From CAYYJS01 sp964472315 (GTDB lineage: Bacteria > Verrucomicrobiota > Kiritimatiellia > UBA8416), in NCBI GenBank assembly GCA_964472315.1, contig CAYYJS010000048.1, positions 1-26,666 on the forward strand: 26,666 nucleotides of DNA. The letters are read 5' to 3'. The notes under the pieces are model-generated. The model searched no databases, had not been told where the DNA came from, and saw nothing but the letters and a program-made list of their open reading frames with translations. Below are positions 7,828 through 16,004 of the stretch, one piece after another. Position 1 is the first letter of the stretch; each line of letters begins with the position of its first letter. Position numbers and translations under genes: made by a program.

Positions 7828-8789
7828 AGATTCTCGTCACAGGCTCGGCCGGGTTCATCGGCATGCATACCGCGCAACGCCTGCTGGACCAGGGGCACAC
7901 GGTGGTCGGCTTCGACAACTTCAACGACTACTACCAGGTCGCGCTCAAACGCGATCGGCAGGCACGCCTGGCCACATACCCGCGGTTCACGCCCATCGAA
8001 GCCGACCTCTGCGACGGCGATGCCGTTTCGTCCTGCTTCCATACCCACACGTTCGACGTCGTCTGCCATCTGGCCGCCCAGGCCGGCGTCCGCTACTCGA
8101 TGGAACAGCCGATGGTGTACGAAAAATCGAACCTCGCCGGGTTTCTCGCCATTCTCGAGGCTTGCCGGCACGCCCGCACGCCGCGCCTGGTCTACGCCTC
8201 GAGCTCCAGCGTCTACGGCGGCAACACCAAGCTGCCGTTCAGCGAAAGCGATCCCGTCGACCATCCGATCAGCCTCTATGCCGCCACGAAGAAGGCCAAC
8301 GAGCTCATGGCCCATGCCTATACGCACCTCTACGGCCTCCAGACGGTCGGGCTCCGGTTCTTCACCGTCTACGGTCCGTGGGGGCGTCCCGATATGGCCA
8401 TGTGGATATTCACCCAGTCCATGCTGGAGGGCAAGCCCATCGACGTGTTCAACCACGGGGACATGTACCGCGACTTCACCTATGTCGACGATATCGTCAC
8501 CGGCGTGTGCGGTTCGTTGTTCAGTCCCGCGCTGGATGCCTGCGAGGTATTCAACATCGGCAATCACAAGTCGGAACGCCTGCTGGACATGATCGGCATC
8601 CTCGCGGATACGCTGGGTGTGAAACCGCGGCTGCGCATGCGCGACATGCAACCAGGCGATGTGCCGGCCACGTATGCCGACATCGACCGCATCAGGGCGA
8701 AACTGGGATTCGAGCCGACGACCCCCATCCGTATCGGCATCCCCCGCTTCGTCGATTGGTACCGGAAGTACCACGGGATCGCCTCCTGA
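7824..8789 (+). CDS. UDP-glucuronate 4-epimerase (LpsL/Cap1J type)
   Basis: This 321-residue short-chain epimerase interconverts UDP-glucuronate and UDP-galacturonate. TGSAGFIG at residues 6-13 binds NAD; the catalytic YAATK is at 152-156, preceded by the SSSSVYG strand. The family-specific stretches FDNFNDYYQVALK, VDHPISLYAATKKANE, LRFFTVYGPWGRPDMA and RDFTYVDDI match the LpsL/Cap1J subgroup rather than GalE. The start ATG 7824 overlaps the VanZ stop; AGGGAG lies nine bases upstream. No UDP-glucose 6-dehydrogenase of the canonical kind is visible in the window, so UDP-glucuronate may come from elsewhere or from the bifunctional protein encoded next. Confidence 0.9.
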   Translation: MKILVTGSAGFIGMHTAQRLLDQGHTVVGFDNFNDYYQVALKRDRQARLATYPRFTPIEADLCDGDAVSSCFHTHTFDVVCHLAAQAGVRYSMEQPMVYEKSNLAGFLAILEACRHARTPRLVYASSSSVYGGNTKLPFSESDPVDHPISLYAATKKANELMAHAYTHLYGLQTVGLRFFTVYGPWGRPDMAMWIFTQSMLEGKPIDVFNHGDMYRDFTYVDDIVTGVCGSLFSPALDACEVFNIGNHKSERLLDMIGILADTLGVKPRLRMRDMQPGDVPATYADIDRIRAKLGFEPTTPIRIGIPRFVDWYRKYHGIAS

Positions 8790-8805
8790 AACGAGGATCA
8801 CTGCC

Positions 8806-10728
8806 ATGAAACTATTCGTTCCCGGTCGCATCTGCATCTTCGGCGAGCACAGCGACTGGGCCGGCGGCTACCGCCGCATCAACGCCGCGATCGGTAAAGG
8901 CTTCGCCATCATCGCCGGCACCAACCAGGGCCTGCAGGCGGAGGTGCGCCCCCATCCGTCGAAGTTCATCTTCAGGGCCGTGCTCAACGACGGCACGGCG
9001 CTGGAACCCTACGAGGCGCCGATGGAACGGGAAGCGCTCATGCGGGCGGCCGAAGCCGGCGGCTTCTTCAGCTACGCCGCCGGCGTCGCGTTCCAGGTGT
9101 TGACCCACTACCGCGTCCGCGGCCTCGAGATCGTCAATACGGTGACGGACCTGCCCGTCAAGAAGGGGCTTTCCTCCAGCGCCGCGGTCTGCGTACTCGT
9201 CGCCCGCGCGTTCAACCACGTCTATGACCTCAAACTGACCGTGCGCGGCGAAATGGAACTGGCCTATGTCGGCGAGATCACGACACCCTCGCGCTGCGGC
9301 CGACTCGACCAGGGCTGCGCCTACGGCAACCGGCCGATTCAGATGACGTTCGATGGCGACCGGATCGACGTGAAGGAAATCGTCGTGCCGCGCGATCTGC
9401 ATTTCGTCATCGTGGACCTCCATGCCAGCAAGGATACGAAGGAGATCCTGAACCGGCTGAACCATTGCTATCCTTTCGCGGAGAACGACATCCAGCGCGG
9501 CGTCCAGCGCTACCTCGGCGAGATCAACGCCCGGATCGTCGCCCGCGCCGTCACCGCCCTGACCCAGGGCGACGCCCGTGCCATCGGCGCCCTGATGACC
9601 GAGGCGCAGGCCGCATTCGACACCTACGTTCAGCCGGCATGCCCGTCCCAACTCACGGCTCCGGCCCTGCACCGCCTGCTGACGTACGAGCCCATCAAGC
9701 CTTTCGTCTACGGCGGCAAAGGCGTCGGGTCGCAGGGCGACGGCACAGCGCAACTCATCGCCCGCGATGCTCAGAGCCAGGAGCAGGTCATCGAAATCGT
9801 CGAACGCGACCTGAAGATGCCGTGTCTGCGGCTGGTCCTGAGTTCCGCCCGCCGCGTGCGCAAGGCCGTCATCCCCGCCGCGGGGTTCGGCACCCGGCTG
9901 TTCCCGGCGACAAAAGCCGTGAAGAAAGAGCTGTTCCCCGTCATCGATCGCGACGGGCGCCCAAAACCAGCCATCCTGACCATCGTGGAAGAGGCCCTGA
10001 GCGCGGGAATCGAGGAGGTGGCCATCCTCGTGCAGAGTCAGGACCGCGCGCTGTTCGAGGAGATCTTCCATACCCCCCCGCGTATCGAGAATTTCAACAA
10101 ACTGTCCGTCGAGAACCAGCGCTATTGCGCCTGCCTCATGGACATCGGCCGGCGCATCGTGTTCCTGGCGCAGGATGTCCAGGAAGGCTTCGGCCACGCC
10201 GTCTTCTGCGCGCGGGATTGGGTCGGTTCGGAACCGTTCATGCTGCTGCTGGGCGATCACCTGTACCGGTCGCGTACCGATCGCTCGTGCGCCCAACAGG
10301 TGATGGATGCCTATACGGCCGCGGGCACGAGCGTGGTCGGCGTCCAACCCACGCCGGGCAGCCAGATCCATAGCTTCGGCTGCGTCGCCGGGCAGCCGCG
10401 CGACGGCGCGGTGACCTTGGACATTACGGAATTCGCCGAGAAACCGGACCTCGAATACGCCCGTGAGCATTTGCGCGTCGAGGGGATCGGCGACGACATG
10501 TTCCTGACGATCTTCGGGCAGTACGTCCTCACCCCGCGCGTTTTCGAATTCCTCGAAGAGAACATCCGCCAGAACCTGCGCGAACGCGGCGAGTTCCAGT
10601 TGACCTCGTGTCTCGACCGCGTGCGCCGCGAAGAAGGATTCACCGCGTGCCTCGTCGACGGCACACGTTTCGATATCGGCTCCCCGGAAGCCTACGTGCA
10701 AACCCTTACGGCCTTTGGAAAACCATGA
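8806..10728 (+). CDS. Fused GHMP sugar kinase and GalU-type nucleotidyltransferase
   Basis: The 640-residue protein joins two enzymes. Residues 1-350 form a GHMP kinase: PGRICIFGEHSDWAGG at 5-20 resembles the galactokinase signature, the ATP loop is KKGLSSSA (to residue 126), the candidate catalytic Asp is D168 in CGRLDQG, and motif 3 is YGGKGVGSQGDG. Residues 353-635 form a UTP:sugar-1-phosphate uridylyltransferase: KAVIPAAGFGTRLFPATK, then KKELFPV, GFGHAVFCARD, LLGDHL, EFAEKP, GQYVLTP and FDIGSPEAY follow the GalU order. Almost no linker separates the halves. The expected activity is sugar to sugar-1-phosphate to UDP-sugar, comparable in logic to the Bacteroides fucokinase/GDP-fucose pyrophosphorylase but with the domain order reversed and a GalU-like partner. 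The neighbouring UDP-glucuronate epimerase makes a uronic acid a plausible substrate; galactose or arabinose are alternatives. ATG 8806 has GAGG upstream. Confidence 0.88.
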   Translation: MKLFVPGRICIFGEHSDWAGGYRRINAAIGKGFAIIAGTNQGLQAEVRPHPSKFIFRAVLNDGTALEPYEAPMEREALMRAAEAGGFFSYAAGVAFQVLTHYRVRGLEIVNTVTDLPVKKGLSSSAAVCVLVARAFNHVYDLKLTVRGEMELAYVGEITTPSRCGRLDQGCAYGNRPIQMTFDGDRIDVKEIVVPRDLHFVIVDLHASKDTKEILNRLNHCYPFAENDIQRGVQRYLGEINARIVARAVTALTQGDARAIGALMTEAQAAFDTYVQPACPSQLTAPALHRLLTYEPIKPFVYGGKGVGSQGDGTAQLIARDAQSQEQVIEIVERDLKMPCLRLVLSSARRVRKAVIPAAGFGTRLFPATKAVKKELFPVIDRDGRPKPAILTIVEEALSAGIEEVAILVQSQDRALFEEIFHTPPRIENFNKLSVENQRYCACLMDIGRRIVFLAQDVQEGFGHAVFCARDWVGSEPFMLLLGDHLYRSRTDRSCAQQVMDAYTAAGTSVVGVQPTPGSQIHSFGCVAGQPRDGAVTLDITEFAEKPDLEYAREHLRVEGIGDDMFLTIFGQYVLTPRVFEFLEENIRQNLRERGEFQLTSCLDRVRREEGFTACLVDGTRFDIGSPEAYVQTLTAFGKP

Positions 10729-11930
10729 CCGCACCCTTGCGCATCCTGTCGGTTGTCGGGGCGCGCCCCAACTTCATGAAGATCGCGCCGTTCGTCAAGG
10801 CCATCGACCGCCACAACGCGTCGGCGGCGGGCGCGCCGGAAGGCACGGTTGCGACCATCCGCCACGCGCTCGTGCATACGGGCCAGCACTACGACGCGCG
10901 CATGTCCGCGGCCTTTTTCGACGCCCTCGACATTCCCGCCCCCGATGTGGACCTGGGCATCGGCTCCGGCACGCACGCCGAGCAGGTCGGGCAGACGATG
11001 ATCGCTTTCGAGAAGGTCGTGCGCGACTGGCGCCCCGACTGGGTGGTGGTGGTCGGCGACGTGAATGCCACCTGCGCCTGTTCCATCACAGCCAAGAAGG
11101 AGCATGTCCGCCTGGCACACATCGAAGCCGGCCTGCGCTCGCGCGACCTTGACATGCCGGAGGAGATCAACCGCCTCGTCACCGACCGCCTGTCGGACCT
11201 GCTGCTCACGCCGGACGCCATGTCCGACGACAACCTGCTCCGCGAGGGCGTGCCGCCGGACCGCATCCGGCGCGTCGGCAACATCATGATCGATACGCTG
11301 GAAGCGCACCGCGCCAAGGCCGCCGCGCTCGATCTCGCCGCGATCGTCCGCACCCACGCCATCGATCCGTCACATCCGCCCGCCGCGCCGCGCGTGCCGT
11401 TCGCCGTCCTGACGCTGCATCGCCCGTCCAACGTCGACCACGCCGAAGCGCTGTTGCCGCTCGTCGATTTTTTTGTCGATGAAGTCGCACCCCGGCTGCC
11501 GCTGGTCTGGGCGGTCCATCCCCGCACGCGAAAGCAGCTCGAACTCCACGGCGTCTGGGATCGCATCCGGACCGTCCCCGACATTCTGCTGCTCAACCCC
11601 GTCGGCTATCACGAGATGCTCCGACTGAACATCGGCGCACGCCTCATGCTCACCGACAGCGGCGGCTTGCAGGAGGAATGCTGCGTTCTCGGCACGCCGT
11701 GCATCACACTGCGGGAGACCACCGAACGCCCGGTTACCCTTCGCGAACATGGCGGGTTATCGGTTCTCGCGGGCAACGACATCGGCCGCATACGGACGTC
11801 GTTCGCCGCGTTCATGGCAAGCACCAGTCAGACGACCGCAAAACAGCCGCACCGCCCCGAACTCTGGGACGGCCATGCCGCCGAGCGCTGCGTGCAGGCC
11901 ATTCTCGAAGCAAACCGCGTACGTGAATAA
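10725..11930 (+). CDS. wecB: UDP-N-acetylglucosamine 2-epimerase (non-hydrolysing)
   Basis: The 401-residue protein is a WecB/MnaA-type GT-B fold epimerase making UDP-ManNAc from UDP-GlcNAc. Family blocks seen in order are VVGARPNFMKIAP near the N-terminus, HTGQHYD, VVGDVNATCACS, HIEAGLRSRD followed by MPEEINR, LTLHRPSNVD, and the C-terminal TDSGGLQEE and RETTERPVT that bind the UDP moiety. Length is slightly above the usual 370-385 because of small insertions. The start ATG overlaps the stop of the fused kinase gene (10725-10728), and the next gene begins one base after its stop. Confidence 0.93.
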   Translation: MTAPLRILSVVGARPNFMKIAPFVKAIDRHNASAAGAPEGTVATIRHALVHTGQHYDARMSAAFFDALDIPAPDVDLGIGSGTHAEQVGQTMIAFEKVVRDWRPDWVVVVGDVNATCACSITAKKEHVRLAHIEAGLRSRDLDMPEEINRLVTDRLSDLLLTPDAMSDDNLLREGVPPDRIRRVGNIMIDTLEAHRAKAAALDLAAIVRTHAIDPSHPPAAPRVPFAVLTLHRPSNVDHAEALLPLVDFFVDEVAPRLPLVWAVHPRTRKQLELHGVWDRIRTVPDILLLNPVGYHEMLRLNIGARLMLTDSGGLQEECCVLGTPCITLRETTERPVTLREHGGLSVLAGNDIGRIRTSFAAFMASTSQTTAKQPHRPELWDGHAAERCVQAILEANRVRE

Positions 11931-11931
11931 C

Positions 11932-12639
11932 ATGACGGAACAATCCCGAACGAGTGGCGCGCCGGCCCACGCCGGCGCATCGACCAATGTCGTATGGCAC
12001 CCCGGCCACGTCGGCACGGCGGAACGCGAGACGCTCACGCGCCAGCATGGTTGCGTGCTCTGGTTCACCGGCTTGAGCGGCTCCGGCAAGTCCACGATCG
12101 CGCGGGCGTTGGAGGCGGAACTCATCGGACACGGTCACCTGGCCTATGTGCTCGATGGCGACAACATCCGCCACGGACTGAACGCCGATCTCGACTTCTC
12201 GCCGGCCGGGCGCGCCGAGAACATCCGGCGCATCGCCGAAGTCGCCGCGCTGTTCGCGGATGCCGGCATGATTGCCATCACGGCCTTCATTTCGCCCTAC
12301 CGCGCCGACCGCGAGCGAGCGCGCGCGGTCGTCGCGCGCGCGTCCGCGGCAGCACCCCGCGGAGTCGCGCCGGCCGCGCCCGTATGCCCGCGCTTCGTGG
12401 AGGTGTTCGTGGACACGCCTCTCGCGGTCTGCGAGTCGCGCGACCCCAAGGGCCTCTACGCCAAGGCCCGCGCCGGCACAATCGCCGATTTCACGGGCGT
12501 CAGCGCACCCTACGAAGCGCCTCTGACCCCGGAGATCGCGTTGGGCGGGCCGAACCAGTCGGTCGCGGATGCGGTTACTACAGTATTGACCGCCCTGAAC
12601 CGTTTTTCTATTTTGTCCCCCCTAATCGCACCCGTATGA
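11932..12639 (+). CDS. cysC: Adenylylsulfate (APS) kinase
   Basis: This 235-residue enzyme phosphorylates APS to PAPS. The P-loop GLSGSGKST is at residues 47-55, followed by LDGDNIRHGLNADLDFS, the ENIRR helix, FISPYRADR with the serine that forms the phospho-intermediate in E. coli CysC, and GLYAKARAG then GVSAPYEAP of the lid. All substrate-binding residues expected for the family are present. It is longer than typical 200-residue CysC because of a short insert before PRFVEVF and a hydrophobic C-terminal tail. It starts one base after wecB and its stop overlaps an ATG at 12636. A second APS kinase domain is fused to CysN two genes downstream. Confidence 0.93.
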   Translation: MTEQSRTSGAPAHAGASTNVVWHPGHVGTAERETLTRQHGCVLWFTGLSGSGKSTIARALEAELIGHGHLAYVLDGDNIRHGLNADLDFSPAGRAENIRRIAEVAALFADAGMIAITAFISPYRADRERARAVVARASAAAPRGVAPAAPVCPRFVEVFVDTPLAVCESRDPKGLYAKARAGTIADFTGVSAPYEAPLTPEIALGGPNQSVADAVTTVLTALNRFSILSPLIAPV

Positions 12640-12674
12640 ATCGGGCGCCCGCGCCCACACCAGAAAGAAAACGC

Positions 12675-13586
12675 ATGCCCGGCGACTACACCATCACGCA
12701 CCTGCGTCAACTGGAAGCGGAGTCCATCTACATCTTCCGCGAAGTGGCGGCCGAATTCGGCAAGCCGGTGATGCTCTACAGCATCGGCAAGGATTCGTCC
12801 GTCATGCTCCGGCTGGCGCAAAAGGCGTTTCATCCCGGCAAGATCCCCTTCCCGCTGATGCATATCGACACGGGCTGGAAGTTCAAGGCCATGTACGATT
12901 TCCGGGAGCGCATGGCACGTGAGATCGGCTTCGACCTCATCACGTACAAGAACCCCGAAGGCGTCGCCTTGGGTGTCAACCCCATCGATTTCGGTTCCGA
13001 GAAGCACACCCAGATCATGAAAACGGATGCGTTGAAGCAGGCGTTGAACAAATACGGGTTCGATGCGGCGTTCGGCGGCGCCCGGCGCGACGAAGAGAAG
13101 TCCCGGGCCAAGGAACGTGTTTACAGTTTCCGCAACCGATTCCATCAATGGGACCCGAAGAACCAGCGCCCCGAACTCTGGAACCTCTACAACAGCAAGA
13201 TCGCCAAAGGCGAATCGATCCGCGTGTTTCCGTTGTCGGACTGGACCGAGCTCGACATCTGGCTCTACATCAAACTGGAGAACATCCCCATCGTCCCGCT
13301 GTACTTCGCGAAGGAACGTCCGGTCGTCGAACGCAACGGCGTTCTCGTCCTCGTGGATGACGATCGTCTGCCCCTCAATCCCGGCGAGAAGCCGATGATG
13401 AGGAAGGTCCGTTTCCGGACGCTCGGTTGCTACCCCCTGACCGGCGCCGTCGAATCCGAAGCCGAAACCCTCGATGAGATCGTGCAGGAGATGCTCCTGA
13501 CCACCACCTCCGAACGTCAGGGGCGCGTCATCGACTACGACGGCGCGTCCAGTATGGAAGAGAAGAAGAAGGACGGGTACTTCTGA
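12675..13586 (+). CDS. cysD: Sulfate adenylyltransferase subunit 2
   Basis: The 303-residue protein is the ATP-binding N-type PP-loop subunit of ATP sulfurylase, which with CysN turns sulfate and ATP into APS. THLRQLEAESI, VMLYSIGKDSSVMLRLA (the S-G-K-D-S PP-loop), HIDTGWKF, FGGARRDEEKSRAKER, and the conserved C-terminal half with RTLGCYPLTGAVES are all present. ATG 12675 gives the normal family length and puts THLRQLEAES at the usual position. An in-frame ATG at 12636 overlaps the cysC stop, as other junctions in this operon do, and would add 13 residues rich in Pro and Arg; it cannot be excluded. Confidence 0.95.
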   Translation: MPGDYTITHLRQLEAESIYIFREVAAEFGKPVMLYSIGKDSSVMLRLAQKAFHPGKIPFPLMHIDTGWKFKAMYDFRERMAREIGFDLITYKNPEGVALGVNPIDFGSEKHTQIMKTDALKQALNKYGFDAAFGGARRDEEKSRAKERVYSFRNRFHQWDPKNQRPELWNLYNSKIAKGESIRVFPLSDWTELDIWLYIKLENIPIVPLYFAKERPVVERNGVLVLVDDDRLPLNPGEKPMMRKVRFRTLGCYPLTGAVESEAETLDEIVQEMLLTTTSERQGRVIDYDGASSMEEKKKDGYF

Positions 13587-13602
13587 CCCCCGGTTGATCG
13601 CG

Positions 13603-15627
13603 ATGAAAAAGACCTCCAGTTTCCAGCAGCAACAGGCCGCATGGATATCCACCGACATCCTGGGGTATCTGCGGCAGCACGAGCTCAAGGATATGCTCCG
13701 CTTCCTGACGTGCGGGAGTGTGGACGACGGCAAATCGACGCTGATCGGACGGCTGCTCTACGACAGCAAGATGATCTACGAGGATCAACTGGCCGCCGTC
13801 ATGAAGGACTCCAAAGTGCACGGCACCACCGGCGACGATTTCGATCCCGCGCTTCTGACCGACGGTCTCAAGGCCGAACGGGAGCAGGGCATCACGATCG
13901 ACGTCGCCTACCGCTACTTCTCGACGGACAAACGCAATTTCATCATCTGCGATGCCCCCGGCCATGAACAGTATACGCGCAACATGGCGACCGGCGCCTC
14001 GCACTGCGAACTGGCTATCGTGCTGATCGACGCCCGCAACGGGGTGATGCCCCAGACCAAGCGTCACAGTTTCATCGCCACGCTGCTCGGCATCAAACAT
14101 CTCGTCGTCTGCATCAACAAGATGGACGCCGTCGGATATGACGAAACGATCTACCGGCGAATCCGCCGCGAGTACGAAGGCTTCGCCGCCAAACTCGACG
14201 TGGCCGACATCCATTTTCTGCCCATCTCCGCGCTCAAGGGCGACAACGTCGTCGAACCGGGCACGAACATGCCCTGGTTCAAAGGCGAACCCCTGCTCTC
14301 CTACCTCGAGAACGTCCAAATCGCCAGCGACCGCAATCTGATCGACTTCCGATTCCCGGTGCAGTATGTGTTGCGCCCGAATCTCGATTTCCGCGGCTTC
14401 TGCGGCACCATCGCCTCCGGCATCGTGCGCAAGGGCGACGACATCGCCATCATGCCCTCGGGCAAGCGGACGCGGATCGCCTCGGTCCTGACGTTCGACG
14501 GCGAGATCGATGAGGCTTTCGCGCCCATGGCCGTCACCGTGACGACGACCGACGAGGTCGACACCAGTCGCGGCGACATGATGGTTCACATCAACAACCT
14601 GCCACAGGTGGGCAACGATTTCGAGGCCATGCTTGTCTGGATGAGCGAGAAGCCCTTGACGCCGGGAGCCCAGTACGTGCTCAAGACGACGTCCAACATG
14701 GTCCCCGCCTCGGTCGATCGGATCCGCTACCAGTTCGATATCAACACGCTGAAGCGGCATCCGACCGACGCGCTTCCGATGAACGGCATCGGCCGCGCCG
14801 CCATCTCGACGCACCGGCCGATCTGCTTCGACAGCTACAGCCGCAACCGGAACACCGGCGGGTTCGTCCTCATCGATCGCGTGACCAACGCCACATTGGC
14901 GGCCGGCATGATCCTCGACCGCGAGCCCAACGCCATCGTACCGGACAAGCCCCGTCACGAGGAGCCCGTCAGTCACTTCATCCGCAGTCACCGCAGCCTC
15001 GTCACGGCCGCGGAACGGGAGCGGCGACTGAACCAGCGCGCACGCACGATCTGGCTCACCGGACTGCCCAAGTCCGGCAAGTCGACGATCGCCTACGCCC
15101 TGGAACGTCGTCTGTTCGATTCCGGCAGCCAAGCCGTCGTGCTTGATGGCGAGAACCTGCGCGCCACCGTTTCGGCCGACCTCGGGTTCTCGGCCGACGA
15201 TCGACGCGAACATGTCCGCCGCGCGGCCGCCGCCGCGCGCCTGCTCAACGATGCCGGCATCATCGCCATCGTCGCCCTGCTCTCGCCCTATGCCGATGAC
15301 CGCGCCGCCGCACGACGTCTGATCGAGTCCGTCCCGGGGACAGCCGACGGTGACGGTCCGACCGCACCGAGTCGCCGCTTTGTCGAGGTGCTGGTCGACT
15401 GTCCCATCGCTGTCTGCCGGCAACGCGACACCGATGGGCTCTACGAGAAGGCCGACCGCGGAGAGATCGAACATTTCTCGGGGGTCACCGCGCCCTATGA
15501 AGCGCCGCGGCATCCCGATATTACCCTCAAGACGGCGGAATCCGATGTCGCCGCCTGTGTCGCGCAACTCATCCGCCGGCTCGCGCCGCCCACCGACCTT
15601 GCGTCGGTGGAGTCAAAAACAGTGTAA
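13603..15627 (+). CDS. cysNC: Sulfate adenylyltransferase subunit 1 fused to APS kinase (NodQ-like)
   Basis: This 674-residue protein joins the regulatory GTPase of ATP sulfurylase to a C-terminal APS kinase. The GTPase part has GSVDDGKST at residues 38-46, CDAPGHEQY, and INKMD, followed by beta-barrel domains to about 455. The kinase part has GLPKSGKST at 487-495, DGENLR, and GLYEKADRGEIEHF. Several positions that are nearly constant in APS kinases differ: the motif usually SP(Y/F)RxDR is SPYADDR at 561-567, and the ENIRR helix reads EHVRR with H537 in place of Asn. These changes are not in the stand-alone CysC, so the fused kinase may be altered or weak. A TTG at 13594 is in frame; ATG 13603 was preferred. 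Confidence 0.93.
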   Translation: MKKTSSFQQQQAAWISTDILGYLRQHELKDMLRFLTCGSVDDGKSTLIGRLLYDSKMIYEDQLAAVMKDSKVHGTTGDDFDPALLTDGLKAEREQGITIDVAYRYFSTDKRNFIICDAPGHEQYTRNMATGASHCELAIVLIDARNGVMPQTKRHSFIATLLGIKHLVVCINKMDAVGYDETIYRRIRREYEGFAAKLDVADIHFLPISALKGDNVVEPGTNMPWFKGEPLLSYLENVQIASDRNLIDFRFPVQYVLRPNLDFRGFCGTIASGIVRKGDDIAIMPSGKRTRIASVLTFDGEIDEAFAPMAVTVTTTDEVDTSRGDMMVHINNLPQVGNDFEAMLVWMSEKPLTPGAQYVLKTTSNMVPASVDRIRYQFDINTLKRHPTDALPMNGIGRAAISTHRPICFDSYSRNRNTGGFVLIDRVTNATLAAGMILDREPNAIVPDKPRHEEPVSHFIRSHRSLVTAAERERRLNQRARTIWLTGLPKSGKSTIAYALERRLFDSGSQAVVLDGENLRATVSADLGFSADDRREHVRRAAAAARLLNDAGIIAIVALLSPYADDRAAARRLIESVPGTADGDGPTAPSRRFVEVLVDCPIAVCRQRDTDGLYEKADRGEIEHFSGVTAPYEAPRHPDITLKTAESDVAACVAQLIRRLAPPTDLASVESKTV

Positions 15628-15634
15628 TCCGCGC

Positions 15635-15663
15635 TGGTCAACGCGACGGTGATTGGCTACACT
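15635..15663 (+). promoter_or_regulatory. Candidate promoter for the sensor-kinase pair
   Basis: TGGTCA (15635-15640) and TACACT (15658-15663) are 17 bases apart in the 63-base gap after cysNC. A start near 15670 would leave about 20 bases including GAAGGGG before ATG 15691. No terminator hairpin is visible between cysNC and this site, so read-through from the operon is also possible. Confidence 0.4.
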
Positions 15664-15690
15664 CGCGATGTTTTGGCGAAGGGGTTGCGC

Positions 15691-16002
15691 ATGAAGTCGT
15701 CAGTGAAGCATGTCTTTTCGGGCGGTCTCGCCGTAGCGGTCCTGGGCGCCGTTCTGGCAGCCATCGGCGGCGCGCGGACGCTCCAGTTCATTCTGACGAT
15801 GCACCGCTACCAGAATTTGAAGCCTCTGCAGATGACACTGCTGCTGATCATCCCCCACGTCCTGATGCTCGCGGGGGCCGGTTTCATGGTTGGGGGCGTC
15901 ATCATGGTCGCACGTCGTATCGTGATCGACATGCGGATGTCATACCGCCCCGAGGATGCCGACGAGATCGACGACCAGGAAGAGGAACAGGAGTCCGGCT
16001 GA
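15691..16002 (+). CDS. Small two-TM protein of unknown function
   Basis: The 103-residue protein has two hydrophobic helices, about residues 10-33 and 46-74, separated by a short polar loop, then a basic segment (ARRIVIDMRM) and a strongly acidic tail rich in Asp and Glu. I do not recognise a family. The charge pattern suggests both termini are cytoplasmic. GAAGGGG precedes ATG 15691, which is preferred to an in-frame GTG at 15649. It ends two bases before the hybrid histidine kinase, so it may be an accessory or partner of that sensor, which is inference from position. Confidence 0.7.
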   Translation: MKSSVKHVFSGGLAVAVLGAVLAAIGGARTLQFILTMHRYQNLKPLQMTLLLIIPHVLMLAGAGFMVGGVIMVARRIVIDMRMSYRPEDADEIDDQEEEQESG

Positions 16003-16004
16003 AC

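Noticed and set aside
8812..10734. A 640-codon open frame on the minus strand
   Set aside because: It is antisense to the kinase-nucleotidyltransferase fusion, whose motifs are unmistakable. Long antisense frames are expected at this GC content and codon use.
13528..15567. A 679-codon open frame on the minus strand
   Set aside because: Antisense shadow of cysNC; the peptide is Arg/Asp/Gly-rich with no family motif.
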